In this document: piece by piece, positions 32,162-41,515 of the stretch | How positions within the stretch are numbered: position 1 is the stretch's first letter | Layout: each line of letters starts with the position of its first letter | Source: Blastocladiella emersonii ATCC 22665 | Lineage: Eukaryota; Blastocladiomycota; Blastocladiomycetes; Blastocladiales; Blastocladiaceae | Assembly (NCBI GenBank): GCA_025594325.1 | Contig: JANHCV010000003.1 | Coordinates: 1,550,001-1,614,000 of the forward strand | DNA: 64,000 bases | Direction of reading: 5' to 3' | The notes under the pieces: model-generated | Database searches by the model: none | The model's input: only the letters and a program-made list of their open reading frames with translations | Told to the model about the DNA's origin: nothing | Program-made: the position numbers and the translations under genes

Positions 32162-34192
32162 ATGACCCCGCCCATCACCTACACGCCCCGCCCGTCGACC
32201 GCCCCGGCGACGGCGACCGCGCCCGCCACTAAGGCGCCCGCGACGCCCGTCGTCGACTGGACCGCGCGCGCGCAGTACGCCACGTCGTCGCGCCTCGTGT
32301 GCTGCGTCGTCAACGAGGCCCTGGCGCCCGCCTACTACGTGCCGTCGCCGTCTGCTTCGGGCACGGGCGACGTGCTCGGGTGGGCCGTCCTCGTCCGCCC
32401 CGACGACGAGCAGCAGCAGTCGGGCGTCGTCTCGGCCGAGTGGGTTCACGACGTGTTCCTGCCGTCGCTCGCCACCACCTCGCCCGTCATTCCCGCGGCC
32501 TCGGACGACACGGCGGTCCCCGACGCGATCCTGGTCCCCCTGCGCGCGACGCCGCTGCTGCGCACCCGCGACACCGTGTTCCCGCGCGTGCGGAGCGCCG
32601 ACCCGGACGACCTGGTGCCCGTGTCGCCGTTCCTGCTGCTGCACCCGACCTCCTCCGCTTCCGGGAAATGGACCGCGACGGCGACGCTCGACCCGGCGCG
32701 CGTGTGGTCGGCCGTGAGCCAGTGGAACGCGATCGACGCGGCGTCGTCGGGCAAGATCGCGCGCGAGCTGGCGTCGAGCGCCGCCGTGCAGGAGCAGCTG
32801 TACCTGCTATCCGCGGACCGCGCGCTGCCGACGCTCGACTCGCCGGCGCTCGACTGGGAGGCCGCGGTGCTCGAGGGCCACGCGACGCACCCGATGCACC
32901 GCACGCGGTCGGCCGCGGCCCCGCTGTCGTTTGCGGCCGACCACGCGCACCTCGCGGCGCTGGCCGACCCGGAGATCCGCTTCTTCCTGGTCCCGCTCGC
33001 GCGCGTCCACGCGCACGGGACGTGGCTCGCCGACGTCCATCCGCACCTCGCGCGGTACCTCGGCGTCGCGTGCCCCGCCGACCACGTCCTGTTCCCCGTG
33101 CACGCGTTCCAGGTGCCGTTCGTGCGCGCCACGTTCCCCGAGTTCCGGTACCTGGAGTCGGCGGCGATCCCGGCGCGCGCGCAGGCGTCGACGCGCACCG
33201 TGGTCCCGCGCGACCCGCACGCGTTCCCCGGCGCGAGCCACGTCAAGCTGTCCATCTGCATGACCATCACGTCCGCGATGCGCACCATCTCGCCGTACTC
33301 GGTGCACAACGGGCCCGTGTTCAGCCGCATGGCCGAGCTGGCCAACGAGGGCCGCGCGGTGCTCCTGCCCGTCGCGGAAAACGCGACGCTCGGCCTGCGC
33401 CACGACGACGAGTACTACGCCAAGACCATGGGCGCGGTCCTGCGCACCGACCCCGAGTCGGTGCTGCCGGAGCACGAGCGCACCATCATGTGCGGTGCCC
33501 TCGTCGAGCGCGACCCGGTCTCGCACACGCCGCACGTCGTGCGCGCATTCGCGCTCGCGACGCACGAAGCGAAACTCGATTTCTTCCACCACTACGCGGC
33601 CACGCTCGTCGCGGCCGTCGTCCCGCCGCTCGTCAAGTACGGCCTCGCGTGGGAGGCGCACGGCCAGAACATGCTGGTCCGCGTCGACCGCCGCACGCGC
33701 GCCGTCGTCGGGTTCGCGGCGCGCGACTTTGGCGGGTGCCAGGTGTACCCTCCCGCGTGGCGCTCTGCCTTTTCGGGGAATCCGGCCGCGGCGGGGCTCG
33801 TCGACCAGTTCCTCCCCGGCTCGTTCCAGACGGGCGAGTCGGCCGAGGCCGGGTGGGCCGTCGTGTACCACACGGCGTTCGCGTGCCACCTGCACCGTCT
33901 CGCGCGCGCGCTCGGCGTGCACGGCGACGCGCGCAGCTGGGCGGGCGTGCGGCGCGAGATCGCGCGGTACGTCGTGCGCGGCTCGCCGCTGTGGCAAGCG
34001 TGGCTCGCGACGCGCGAGGTCCCCGCTAAGGCGTTCCTGCGCATGAAGATGGACGGGCTGTACCGCGACTACGTCTACGAGCCCGTGCCCAACATCCTGC
34101 TCACTGGGGTCGCCGAGGATGATGATCTGAGTTTCCCCGAGCTCAGCGAGGGTGAGGGCGAGGCGGTGGAGGTGGTCGCGCCAGCAGTGTAA
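32162..34192 (+). CDS. NRPS-independent siderophore (NIS) synthetase, IucA/IucC family
   Basis: A single exon of 676 residues. Family signatures are GHATHPMHRTRSA, KLSICMTITSAMRT followed by HNGPVFSRM, and EAHGQNMLVR followed by ARDFGGCQV, which form the ATP and carboxylate binding sites of NIS synthetases. These enzymes join citrate or other polycarboxylates to amines or alcohols to build siderophores such as rhizoferrin or aerobactin. A single gene suggests a rhizoferrin-type activity on citrate and a diamine, as in Mucorales, but the substrate cannot be read from sequence. The first 30 residues are a Thr/Pro/Ala-rich extension. The gene has no introns, consistent with bacterial descent or simple loss. 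No transporter or reductase gene lies beside it. Confidence 0.85.
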   Translation: MTPPITYTPRPSTAPATATAPATKAPATPVVDWTARAQYATSSRLVCCVVNEALAPAYYVPSPSASGTGDVLGWAVLVRPDDEQQQSGVVSAEWVHDVFLPSLATTSPVIPAASDDTAVPDAILVPLRATPLLRTRDTVFPRVRSADPDDLVPVSPFLLLHPTSSASGKWTATATLDPARVWSAVSQWNAIDAASSGKIARELASSAAVQEQLYLLSADRALPTLDSPALDWEAAVLEGHATHPMHRTRSAAAPLSFAADHAHLAALADPEIRFFLVPLARVHAHGTWLADVHPHLARYLGVACPADHVLFPVHAFQVPFVRATFPEFRYLESAAIPARAQASTRTVVPRDPHAFPGASHVKLSICMTITSAMRTISPYSVHNGPVFSRMAELANEGRAVLLPVAENATLGLRHDDEYYAKTMGAVLRTDPESVLPEHERTIMCGALVERDPVSHTPHVVRAFALATHEAKLDFFHHYAATLVAAVVPPLVKYGLAWEAHGQNMLVRVDRRTRAVVGFAARDFGGCQVYPPAWRSAFSGNPAAAGLVDQFLPGSFQTGESAEAGWAVVYHTAFACHLHRLARALGVHGDARSWAGVRREIARYVVRGSPLWQAWLATREVPAKAFLRMKMDGLYRDYVYEPVPNILLTGVAEDDDLSFPELSEGEGEAVEVVAPAV

Positions 34193-34363
34193 GTCATTCG
34201 TATCCAACCCCAATAGTATCAGACAATTTCTTGTATCACAGCTCGGGCAGAACACGAAGAGAGAGAGAGAGGCGAGGGTGGGGAATAACATAGGAAGAGA
34301 GAGGCCGAGGCGCGGATCCGGTCCGCTGACCCTCAGCACGGCGAGTCGAGGTCGAGGTCGAGT

Positions 34364-36057
34364 TTACATTTGCATGGGCGACGACGGCGCGGGGATGGCC
34401 GCGGCCACGGTCGACGGCGAGCCCGACGTCTGCGGTGCAGGCGCCGCGGCCGCGGACGCCGACCCGAACCCGCCGTTCATGCCCATGGACTGCTGCTGCT
34501 GTTGCTGCTGCTGGGCGGGCGCGGGGTTGCCGAAGAAGGAGTTGGCGGGCGGGTTGGACGCGGCCACGGGGCGCGGCGTGGGCATGGCCGAGGCGCCGTA
34601 CTGCATGGGCGAGATGGGCGACGCGGCCGACTTGTTGCCAGCGTTGCCGCCAAACTTGTTCTTGACGCGGTGGTCGTGGTCCTCGTCGTCGTGGTCGACG
34701 ACCGCGTCCTGGTACTGCTGGTACTCGGAGACGAGGTCGTTCATGTTGGACTCGGCCTCGGTGAACTCCATCTCGTCCATGCCCTCGCCCGTGTACCAGT
34801 GGAGGAAGGCCTTGCGGCGGAACATGGCGGCGAACTGCACGTTGATGCGCTTGAACAGGTCCTGGATCGACGTCGAGTTGCCGATGAACACCGACGACAT
34901 CTTGAGCCCGCGCGGCGCGACGTCGCACACGGCCGTCTTGACGTTGTACGGGATCCACTCGACGAAATGGCTCGAGTTCTTGGACTGGATCTGGCACATC
35001 TGCATGTCGACCTCCTTCATCGACACGCGGCCGCGGAAGAAGGCGGCCACCGTCAGGAACCGCCCACGGCGCGGGTCGCACGCCGTCATCATGTTCTTGG
35101 TGTCGAACATCTGCTGGGTGAGCTCGGGCACCGTCAGGGCGCGGTACTGCTGCGACCCGCGCGAGGTCAGGGGCGCGAACCCGCACATGAAGAAGTGCAG
35201 GCGCGGGAACGGGATCATGTTGACGGCGAGCTTGCGCATGTCGGCGTTGAGCTGGCCGGGGAACCGCAGGCACGTGGTGACGCCCGACATGACGGCCGAG
35301 ACGAGGTGGTTGAGGTCGCCATAGCTCGGGTTGGCCAGCTTGAGGGTGCGGAAGCAGATGTCGTAGAGGGCCTCGTTGTCGATGCAGAAGGTCTGGTCCG
35401 CGTTCTCGACGAGCTGGTGCACCGACAGCGTCGCGTTGTAGGGCTCGACGACCGTGTCCGAGACCTTGGGCGAGGGGGCCACCGAGAAGGTGCACATCAT
35501 GCGGTCGGGGAACTCCTCGCGGATCTTGGAAATGAGCAGGGTGCCGAGCCCCGAGCCCGTGCCGCCGCCGAGCGAGTGCGTCACCTGGAAGCCCTGCAGG
35601 CAGTCGCACGACTCGGTCTCCTTGCGCACCACGTCGAGGACCGACTCGACGAGCTCGGCGCCCTCCGTGTAGTAGCCCTTGGCCCAGTTGTTGCCGGCGC
35701 CCGACTGCCCGAACACGAAGTTGTCGGGGCGGAACAGCGCGCCGTAGGGCCCCGCGCGCACCGAGTCCATGGTGCCCGGCTCGAGGTCCACCAGCACCGA
35801 GCGCGGCACGTACTTGCCCGACCCGGCCTCGTTGTAGTACACGTTGACGCGCTCGAGCTGCAGCGAGTTCTCGCCCACGTACGTCCCGTTCGGGTCGATG
35901 CCGTGCTCGTCCGAGATCACCTCCCAGAACTTGGCGCCGATCTGGTTTCCGCACTAGATGAACGGGCGAGGGAGCGTGTCAGCGGATGGCGGATGCGATC
36001 CGTGGTGGGCGAGTGTGATCGTGCCTGGCCGACTGCGAGGCAGACAATCTCACGCAT
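34364..36057 (-). CDS. beta-tubulin with a long non-canonical C-terminal tail
   Basis: Exons 36025-36057 (33 nt) and 34364-35953 join across a 71-nt intron to give 540 residues. The intron uses a GC donor (CAG before GCACGA). The core is a canonical beta-tubulin: [20 protein letters not shown], the [12 protein letters not shown] loop, and [20 protein letters not shown]. The N-terminus reads [11 protein letters not shown], so HIQA of usual beta-tubulins is replaced by CLAV. The usual acidic tail after EYQQYQDA is replaced by a His/Asp run (DHDDEDHDH) and then about 95 extra residues rich in Asn, Ala, Pro, Ser and Gln, with eight consecutive Gln. Normal beta-tubulins stop near residue 445. The tail has clear codon bias and no stop, so it appears translated. 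Divergence at the start may mark a specialised isotype. Confidence 0.95.
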
Positions 36058-36700
36058 GATGGTGGTTGGTTGGTTGTGGTTGGTGGTGGTGATCAGAAGA
36101 ACTACGCGAGCGATGCACAAGGGTCAGAGCCACGTCACGTCACGACCGCGCGGTGCACGCAGGGCGCAGACATACGGAAGCGCGCGCGGCGAATCAAGGG
36201 TGGTAGCTCCGTGGAAGTGTGGACTGCAGGATGCAACTGCAGAGAGAGGGCGGTGGTGCGGGCCAGCGGGGGAGGTTATAGCAGCGAGTGAGCGGGCGAG
36301 CGGCACGGCGGCGACGCGTCGCAGCGCACAGCGTGTGGGACGCGCCGGTCGGTCGGTGCGGGGGCGAAAGGGGGCCGCGTGCTGCAGCGGGAAGGCGGCG
36401 AGGCGTGTCTCCCACCTCGTTCACCCACATCATCGAGTCAAACGGGATGCGATGGCTCCACCCGCGCACACAATGTTACGATAAACCGCTGCGAATATTA
36501 TTGCCTCGATCGCGACGGGCGTGGGACACACGCGAGACATGGCCCGGCGGGACGCGCGTCACGCCGCGGCCGCGCGCTCGCCACGTGAGCAGCTGCGGGA
36601 GACGCGCGCTTCACCCGCACGTGACCCTCTCCCCTCTTCTCCTCCCCGTTGCTGAAGCGTCTCGAAACGAACGTGCGTATATCAACCAAAGCCGGCCCGC
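36058..36700. promoter_or_regulatory. beta-tubulin upstream region with GAGACGCG and CACGTG motifs
   Basis: The region contains GCGAGACATGG, GACGCGCGTCACG, CCACGTGAG, GGGAGACGCGCG and GCACGTGACC between about 36,525 and 36,630. It is the upstream side of tubulin and the 3' flank of TAF4. No gene is visible. Confidence 0.4.
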
Positions 36701-39691
36701 CTACTTCTGCTTCATCTTGACCCACATCCGGCCCACGACCTTGCCGACGCCCGTCGCGTTACACTTGCCGGCGCCCGTGTCGAGTCCGGCCTGGAGCGCC
36801 ATGAGCACGTCGCGCGAGTGGAGCCGGCGGACACGCTGCACGCCCGTGCCGGGGACCGGGGTCCCCGCGCCCGCACGGCCAGCCGCCGCTGCGCGAGCCG
36901 CCTGTGCCGCGGGCGTCCCGCGCTTGTTGCCGTTCCCGGCGGCTGCGCCAGACGCGGATGCCCCGCCCTTGGCGAGCGTACCCGCTCCCGCGGCCGTCCC
37001 GGGAGCCGCCGCGCGCAGCGACGCGGCGCCCGCGGCCGACGCATTGCCCATGGTCATCCACGACTTGGCGCCGCCCGCCGCCATGAGCGCCGTCGCGTTG
37101 GTCGACCGCTGCCGCGCCTCCTCGGTGACGTGCGTCCGGTCGCGCTTCTTCTTGCTCGCCGCCGCGTTGAGCGCAGCGGCTGCCGCCATGGCCGCCGACG
37201 ACGCAGCCGGGGTCGCTACCGCGCCATCCGCCCCCGCCGCGCCGGTCCCCGGAGTGGTTCCGGGCGCCGGCTCGAGCATGCGGCGTTGGGCAATCTCCTC
37301 GGCGACAGCGTGCGCGCGCTCGTCGCGGACGCGCAGCGCGTCGACGGCCGCCCACGTGTGGTCGGCGACCTCGACGTCGTACACGATCCCGCCGCGCGCG
37401 AGCGGGGACACGATGGGCGCCGCGGCGCTCGCCGCCGTCGGCCGCGAATGCACACCCGCGGCGCTCCCCGCCGCGATCTCGGGCCGCGCGTGCGCGCCCA
37501 TCCCGGCAAAACTGCGCGCCAGACTCGCACCCGACCGCACGTCCGAGATGCGCGTCGCCTCGCCCACCACGGACCGCAGCCGGTCCTGCAGCGCCAGCCC
37601 CAGGTAGTACACGGCCGACTCGGAGAGCTGCGACAGGCCCTCGGCGCCGACCAGCGCCTCCATGCGGGTGCGGAGGGCGGCGATGTTGACGACGAACCGC
37701 TCGGGAATGTGCATCGGGCTCGTCGGGACTGCGGGGCCCACGGTGCGCGCGGCGCCTGGGCGAGCGGCGGAGCGGAGGAGCTCCTCCTCACGCTCGATGT
37801 TGATCCCCATGGGCGTGCCCTCGTCGTTGCCGTCGTCGGCGTTCGACGCAGCGGCAGAGGCGGCGGTGGGCCGTGCGGGCGGTCGGTTCGGCGTGAACGA
37901 GGACCCCGCGTGCGGGCCGCTGCTAGGGGCGGAACTCGCGGGCGGCATCGACGGCGACGTGGCGGCGCCGTACATGTTGGAGAACTGCTGCGGCTGCTGC
38001 TGGTGCTGCATCATGTGCGCGTGCACCACGTTGTTGTTGCTGTACCCGCCGCCGATCCCGTGGAACGTCGACATGGGCCCGGACGCGGGCGGCGGCGGGC
38101 CAGACACGGCGACGTTGGCCGACGCCGCAGCAAACGACGCGGCCGCAGCAGCGTTCGCGGCGACCGCCGCGCTGGCCGCCGCCGGAACCGACTTGGCCGC
38201 CGCGTCCGTGGGCTTGGCCGACGCGCCGGAGCTGCTCCCAGCCGAGGACCCCGTGGTGCGCGCCTTCTTGGCCGCGGGTCCACCGACGGGCCCGGCGGGG
38301 GTACCCGCACGCTTGCGGGCCTGTGCGGCGGGGACCGCGACGGGGACGGGGACGGGGACGGGGACGGGCGCGGCAGACGCCCCGGCCGCCGCCGCGTAGG
38401 CCCCGGCCGACTGCGGCTCGAGCGACTCGAAGTACGCGTAGCGCTCGGGCCCAAGAATCTCCCTGGCGCGCGCGAGGAACATTTCGGCCGAAATGGTTCT
38501 AGCCTGGAACGACGCCCACAGCGTGCTCATCTGCGTGCGCGTCTCGGGCGACAGCTCCTGGATCAGGCTGCCGAACGAGCGCGGCCCGCCAGCGGCGGGG
38601 GCAGCGACGGGGCCGGCTTGGGCGGGGACTGCGGGTGCGGACGGCGCGGCGGGAGCGGAAGAAGTAGCAGGTGGTGCCGAGGTGGGAGCGGCGAAAGTAG
38701 GCGCCGGCGCGGGCACCGTGGTCGGCGGGGCGGCGGAGACCGGCGGGGTCGGGACGGGGCTCGCGGTGAGGGCGGGCGCGGCAAAGGGAGCCGACGTCGT
38801 CTGGAGCGGGTGCACGGCGGGGCTGGTCATGGCGCTCGCTGGGATCGACGAGACGGCGGGCGGAGGGAGCGCCGGGCTGCTGGCGCGGCTACTCGCCGAG
38901 CTGGCGACGCCGGGGCGCGGTTTAGGCGCGGCGGGCGCCGTCGGCTTCCGGGCGGGGGCCGGAGCGGGCGTCTTGGCGGCGGCGGGCGCCGCGGTCATGA
39001 TGGGCGACGAGGCGGCCGAGACGGGCGCGGGAGGCATGGCGTTGACGTTGTAGTTGGCGGCGGGGCTCGACATGCCCATGGTCACGGCGGGGGCCGACGT
39101 GACGGGGACGGGCGGCGGCATCTGCGGCGGCGGGGCGGCCGGCATGGCGCCGTACATGGGCGGCATGGGGTGCATCATGCCGCCGGGCCGCATGCCCATG
39201 GGGTGGTTCATGTAGCCGTACGGCATGCGCATCTGCGGCGGCATGTTGTAGGCGTTGTACATCGGGTAGGTCGGCATTATGGGCGGCGGCGGCGCGTGCT
39301 GCATGGGCGGCGGCGGGGCGTGCTGCTGCTGCATGGCGGGCGGGGCGCCGGGCATGGAGCCGGCTGGAGACTGCGCGTAGCCGGGATGCGGTGCCGAGGC
39401 GGGAGCAGCAGCAGCGGCCGCGTACGGGTCGTGCGGGTTCGGCATCGGCGTCCCCGCAGCCGATCCGGACGCCGCGGTCGGGACGGCGGGCGACCCGGCG
39501 GTTGACGAGGGGCCCGAGGCGGCCGAGGGCGCGCCGGGGACGACGACAGGCGACGCCGAGGGCTGGGCGGTAAACGATCCCTGCTCGAGGTTGGACAGAA
39601 AGTCGTCGCCGGCGTCCAGGTCGCTCAGCAGCGCCTCGACCGACGGGTCGACGGCGCCCGGCGCGGGTTGGTTGGGCGGCGGCGGATCCAT
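36701..39691 (-). CDS. TAF4-like subunit of transcription factor TFIID
   Basis: A single exon of 996 residues from the ATG at 39691 (MDPPPPNQPAPG). An upstream in-frame ATG overlaps the TATA box, so the internal ATG is preferred. A long Pro/Ala/Met-rich activation-type N-terminus leads to an RST domain (SFGSLIQELSPE followed by ARAREILGPERYAYF). A histone-fold segment follows (IPERFVVNIAALRTRM, then LGLALQDRLRSVVGEATRI), as in TAF4, which pairs with TAF12. The C-terminus has basic text and RRLHSRDVLMALQAGLD, which fits the conserved TAF4 end. TAF4 acts in the nucleus as a structural core of TFIID. Low-complexity Ala, Pro and Gln tracts are extensive, and a GACGGG-type minisatellite encodes a Val-Pro repeat near 38,340. 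Confidence 0.8.
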   Translation of the reverse strand: MDPPPPNQPAPGAVDPSVEALLSDLDAGDDFLSNLEQGSFTAQPSASPVVVPGAPSAASGPSSTAGSPAVPTAASGSAAGTPMPNPHDPYAAAAAAPASAPHPGYAQSPAGSMPGAPPAMQQQHAPPPPMQHAPPPPIMPTYPMYNAYNMPPQMRMPYGYMNHPMGMRPGGMMHPMPPMYGAMPAAPPPQMPPPVPVTSAPAVTMGMSSPAANYNVNAMPPAPVSAASSPIMTAAPAAAKTPAPAPARKPTAPAAPKPRPGVASSASSRASSPALPPPAVSSIPASAMTSPAVHPLQTTSAPFAAPALTASPVPTPPVSAAPPTTVPAPAPTFAAPTSAPPATSSAPAAPSAPAVPAQAGPVAAPAAGGPRSFGSLIQELSPETRTQMSTLWASFQARTISAEMFLARAREILGPERYAYFESLEPQSAGAYAAAAGASAAPVPVPVPVPVAVPAAQARKRAGTPAGPVGGPAAKKARTTGSSAGSSSGASAKPTDAAAKSVPAAASAAVAANAAAAASFAAASANVAVSGPPPPASGPMSTFHGIGGGYSNNNVVHAHMMQHQQQPQQFSNMYGAATSPSMPPASSAPSSGPHAGSSFTPNRPPARPTAASAAASNADDGNDEGTPMGINIEREEELLRSAARPGAARTVGPAVPTSPMHIPERFVVNIAALRTRMEALVGAEGLSQLSESAVYYLGLALQDRLRSVVGEATRISDVRSGASLARSFAGMGAHARPEIAAGSAAGVHSRPTAASAAAPIVSPLARGGIVYDVEVADHTWAAVDALRVRDERAHAVAEEIAQRRMLEPAPGTTPGTGAAGADGAVATPAASSAAMAAAAALNAAASKKKRDRTHVTEEARQRSTNATALMAAGGAKSWMTMGNASAAGAASLRAAAPGTAAGAGTLAKGGASASGAAAGNGNKRGTPAAQAARAAAAGRAGAGTPVPGTGVQRVRRLHSRDVLMALQAGLDTGAGKCNATGVGKVVGRMWVKMKQK

Positions 39692-39742
39692 GAGATGCGT
39701 GGTGGGTTGCGGCGAGTGTGCACTCCAGGGGAGCCAGTCCGC

Positions 39743-39748
39743 TTTATA
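39743..39748 (-). promoter_or_regulatory. TATA box of the TAF4-like gene
   Basis: TATAAA on the minus strand lies about 50 nt upstream of the chosen ATG, a plausible distance for a TATA-driven start with a short leader. Confidence 0.45.
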
Positions 39749-39854
39749 CATGCGGCGGGGCAGCCAAGGGAGACACGAAAAAGCACACGCGGAATCGACG
39801 TGGCGCCTGCGTGGCAGAGCGTCACCTGATGCCGGCTGACCCCGCCGCACCCGC

Positions 39855-39890
39855 GTTTGAACAGGGGGGCTAAGTCCCCCTGGTTTGAAC
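39855..39890. mobile_element. minimal hAT-like footprint: 8-bp direct repeats around a GC-rich palindrome
   Basis: GTTTGAAC occurs at 39855-39862 and 39883-39890. The 20 nt between them form an imperfect palindrome with CAGGGGG and CCCCCTG arms. An 8-bp duplication with T at position 2 and A at position 7, flanking CAGGG...CCCTG ends, matches the hAT pattern. The interior is far too short to be a working element, so it looks like an excision scar or a pair of abutting ends. It sits about 165 nt upstream of the TAF4 start. Confidence 0.4.
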
Positions 39891-39965
39891 GACGCGTTTT
39901 CGTGCGCGGGTCCGCCCGCCGCCGGTTCTCGCTCCCTGCCGAACAATGCATCACTACACTACCAT

Positions 39966-40570
39966 GGAGCCCAAAGACTATCGAACGCTTGCTTGCAGCC
40001 GCTTCGCGACCACATCCGGCGCAGCGTGGAGCTATCGCCTGACGGCCTCGAGGACACCATCTGGCGCATCAACTGTCAGATTGCTGCCTACGCCGCTGAG
40101 CTGAAACGTCTCAGAGATTTGAATGCTTCTGCTCCGCTACCTGCCGAAACTGATCGCGTCAACCTTGAGGCGGAAATGAGCAGCCTCCGCAACCACATCG
40201 ACACGCTGCGCAAGGCCCGCGATCTCTTTGGGCCCACCAAGGCAGAAAAGGATGCCGACTTTGCCACTATTGCCGCTCGCGGCCCCGTCCTTGGAATCCC
40301 GGGCTTCGCACGCGACCCGCGCTGGGTGGTCTCACCCGTCGAGTTTCTCGCTCGCCTTGCACGCATCCCTGACCGCGTCGGCCTCTTCGATGCCTTGGTT
40401 GCATCGGCCGCCAATATCAGCACCCCGCTCTGGCAGAAAATAAGCTCGGTCATCAGTCCGTTCATGTCGCGTCCGCAGCTCGAGATTGCTTTCATCAATG
40501 CCATTAATCCGCTCGAGGGAGTCGCTCGCATCTGCGCCATCAACGATTTCGCACCCCGAGCTGGCGAAAC
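39966..40570 (+). pseudogene. orphan coding fragment, possibly of a retroelement gag
   Basis: The frame is open and protein-like from about 39,966 to 40,560: a coiled-coil-like stretch (AAYAAELKRLRDLNASAPLP, then LEAEMSSLRNHIDTLRKARD) followed by a compact helical part (VSPVEFLARLARIPDRVGLF). The left boundary is soft and no clear start codon context is seen. The right end abuts the intron acceptor of a minus-strand gene remnant. Codon use resembles the mobile element rather than the neighbouring genes. The order of a coiled coil then a helical domain is reminiscent of gag-like proteins, but I do not recognise the family. Confidence 0.4.
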
Positions 40571-40571
40571 G

Positions 40572-40726
40572 CTAGAGAGAGGGGGGAGGTGAGGATGTGT
40601 CGCGGGATTGAGTGGAGGGGCCGAGAAATCATACTCGCTCGACCACCAGGCGTTGGTCTCCTGCACCACGGCGAGCAGGGCGCAGAGCGAGACGAGGGAC
40701 AGCAGGGGGACGGCGCGGAGATGTAT
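40572..40726 (-). pseudogene. 5' remnant of a secreted-protein gene with ATA in place of ATG
   Basis: A TATAAAA box lies at 40795-40801 on the minus strand. About 70 nt downstream an open frame begins at ATA (40724-40726) in a context where ATG is expected (aaccATAcatctc). It encodes HLRAVPLLSLVSLCALLAVV then QETNAWWSSE, a textbook signal peptide. A 63-nt intron with a strong pyrimidine tract (40572-40634) follows. After the acceptor at 40571 the sequence is the opposite-strand orphan fragment, and I find no matching second exon. The gene thus lost both its start and its body, probably through insertion of the fragment. Confidence 0.5.
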
Positions 40727-40801
40727 GGTTGGCTGAGGGCAGCGTTGCTTCGTGAGACCTGAGAGAGAAGGACGGGAGGCGGGCGGTCCGCCGCTTTTAT
40801 A

Positions 40802-41515
40802 GTCACCGCGGTCGCCCCGAGCTCATGCCCCGCGCTGCCCGTCACGGCCGCCCCCAACCGTGTGCTGGACACGGAGCTGAGCGACCTCCGCCAGTCGCGT
40901 ACAGCTGCCCCACGCGGCCATGGCCACGGCGTTGGATAGAGCGAACACACTCGGTGTCCGCCGGACACCATCGCCGACTCGCGTCCGCGCGTGCATCCTC
41001 ATCATACGGGCCATCATGCGACCACGCCCTCCTCGGCCGCGCTCGCGCCCACCGGCTGTTGTTCGTGCGGCCCACGATGGCCGGTTGCACTCGGAACCCC
41101 GCGCGAGTTCGAAGTGTCCCCGCGATTTCGTGAGCCCGCCGACTGGGGACGCCGCCGCGACCTCGCGACTTTGCGATAACGCCGAACCGGGGACGGACCC
41201 GTGAAGGGTTGAGCGGCGAGATCGCGCGAGCGAAGGGAAGGAGTGTGGGAACTGTGGCGCAACGGGGCTGCTGCACGAGGTGCAGCGGCGTGCAGCTGCA
41301 CGTCGCAGGACGCGTGGTTCATCCGAGTGCCACCCGATGCGATCGCACCGCTGATCGCTCGTGCTCATCGCTGCTCCTTGCACACGAGGACCGTCCGCCG
41401 CTGCTCCTTGCCCGCGATGGACATGACGGCCCCCGGATCCGGTGGCGCGTCGCGCGCGAGTCCGTGTGCCGGGAAGCCAGGCGTCCAGCCAAAACGAGAT
41501 CTATTCACCTCCTCC
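40802..41515. other. spacer upstream of the secreted remnant
   Basis: I see no supportable gene in these 700 nt. Open frames run on both strands but lack codon structure. The last 350 nt are the 3' flank of the RPAP1-like gene. Confidence 0.35.

Noticed and set aside
36818-39505. 895-residue open frame on the plus strand.
   Set aside because: It is antisense to the TAF4-like gene and reads as Arg/Gly low complexity without domains.
40088-40669. Minus-strand frame that would continue the secreted-protein remnant past its intron.
   Set aside because: Its text is Arg/Ser-rich and unstructured, whereas the plus strand over the same bases has helical, balanced composition.
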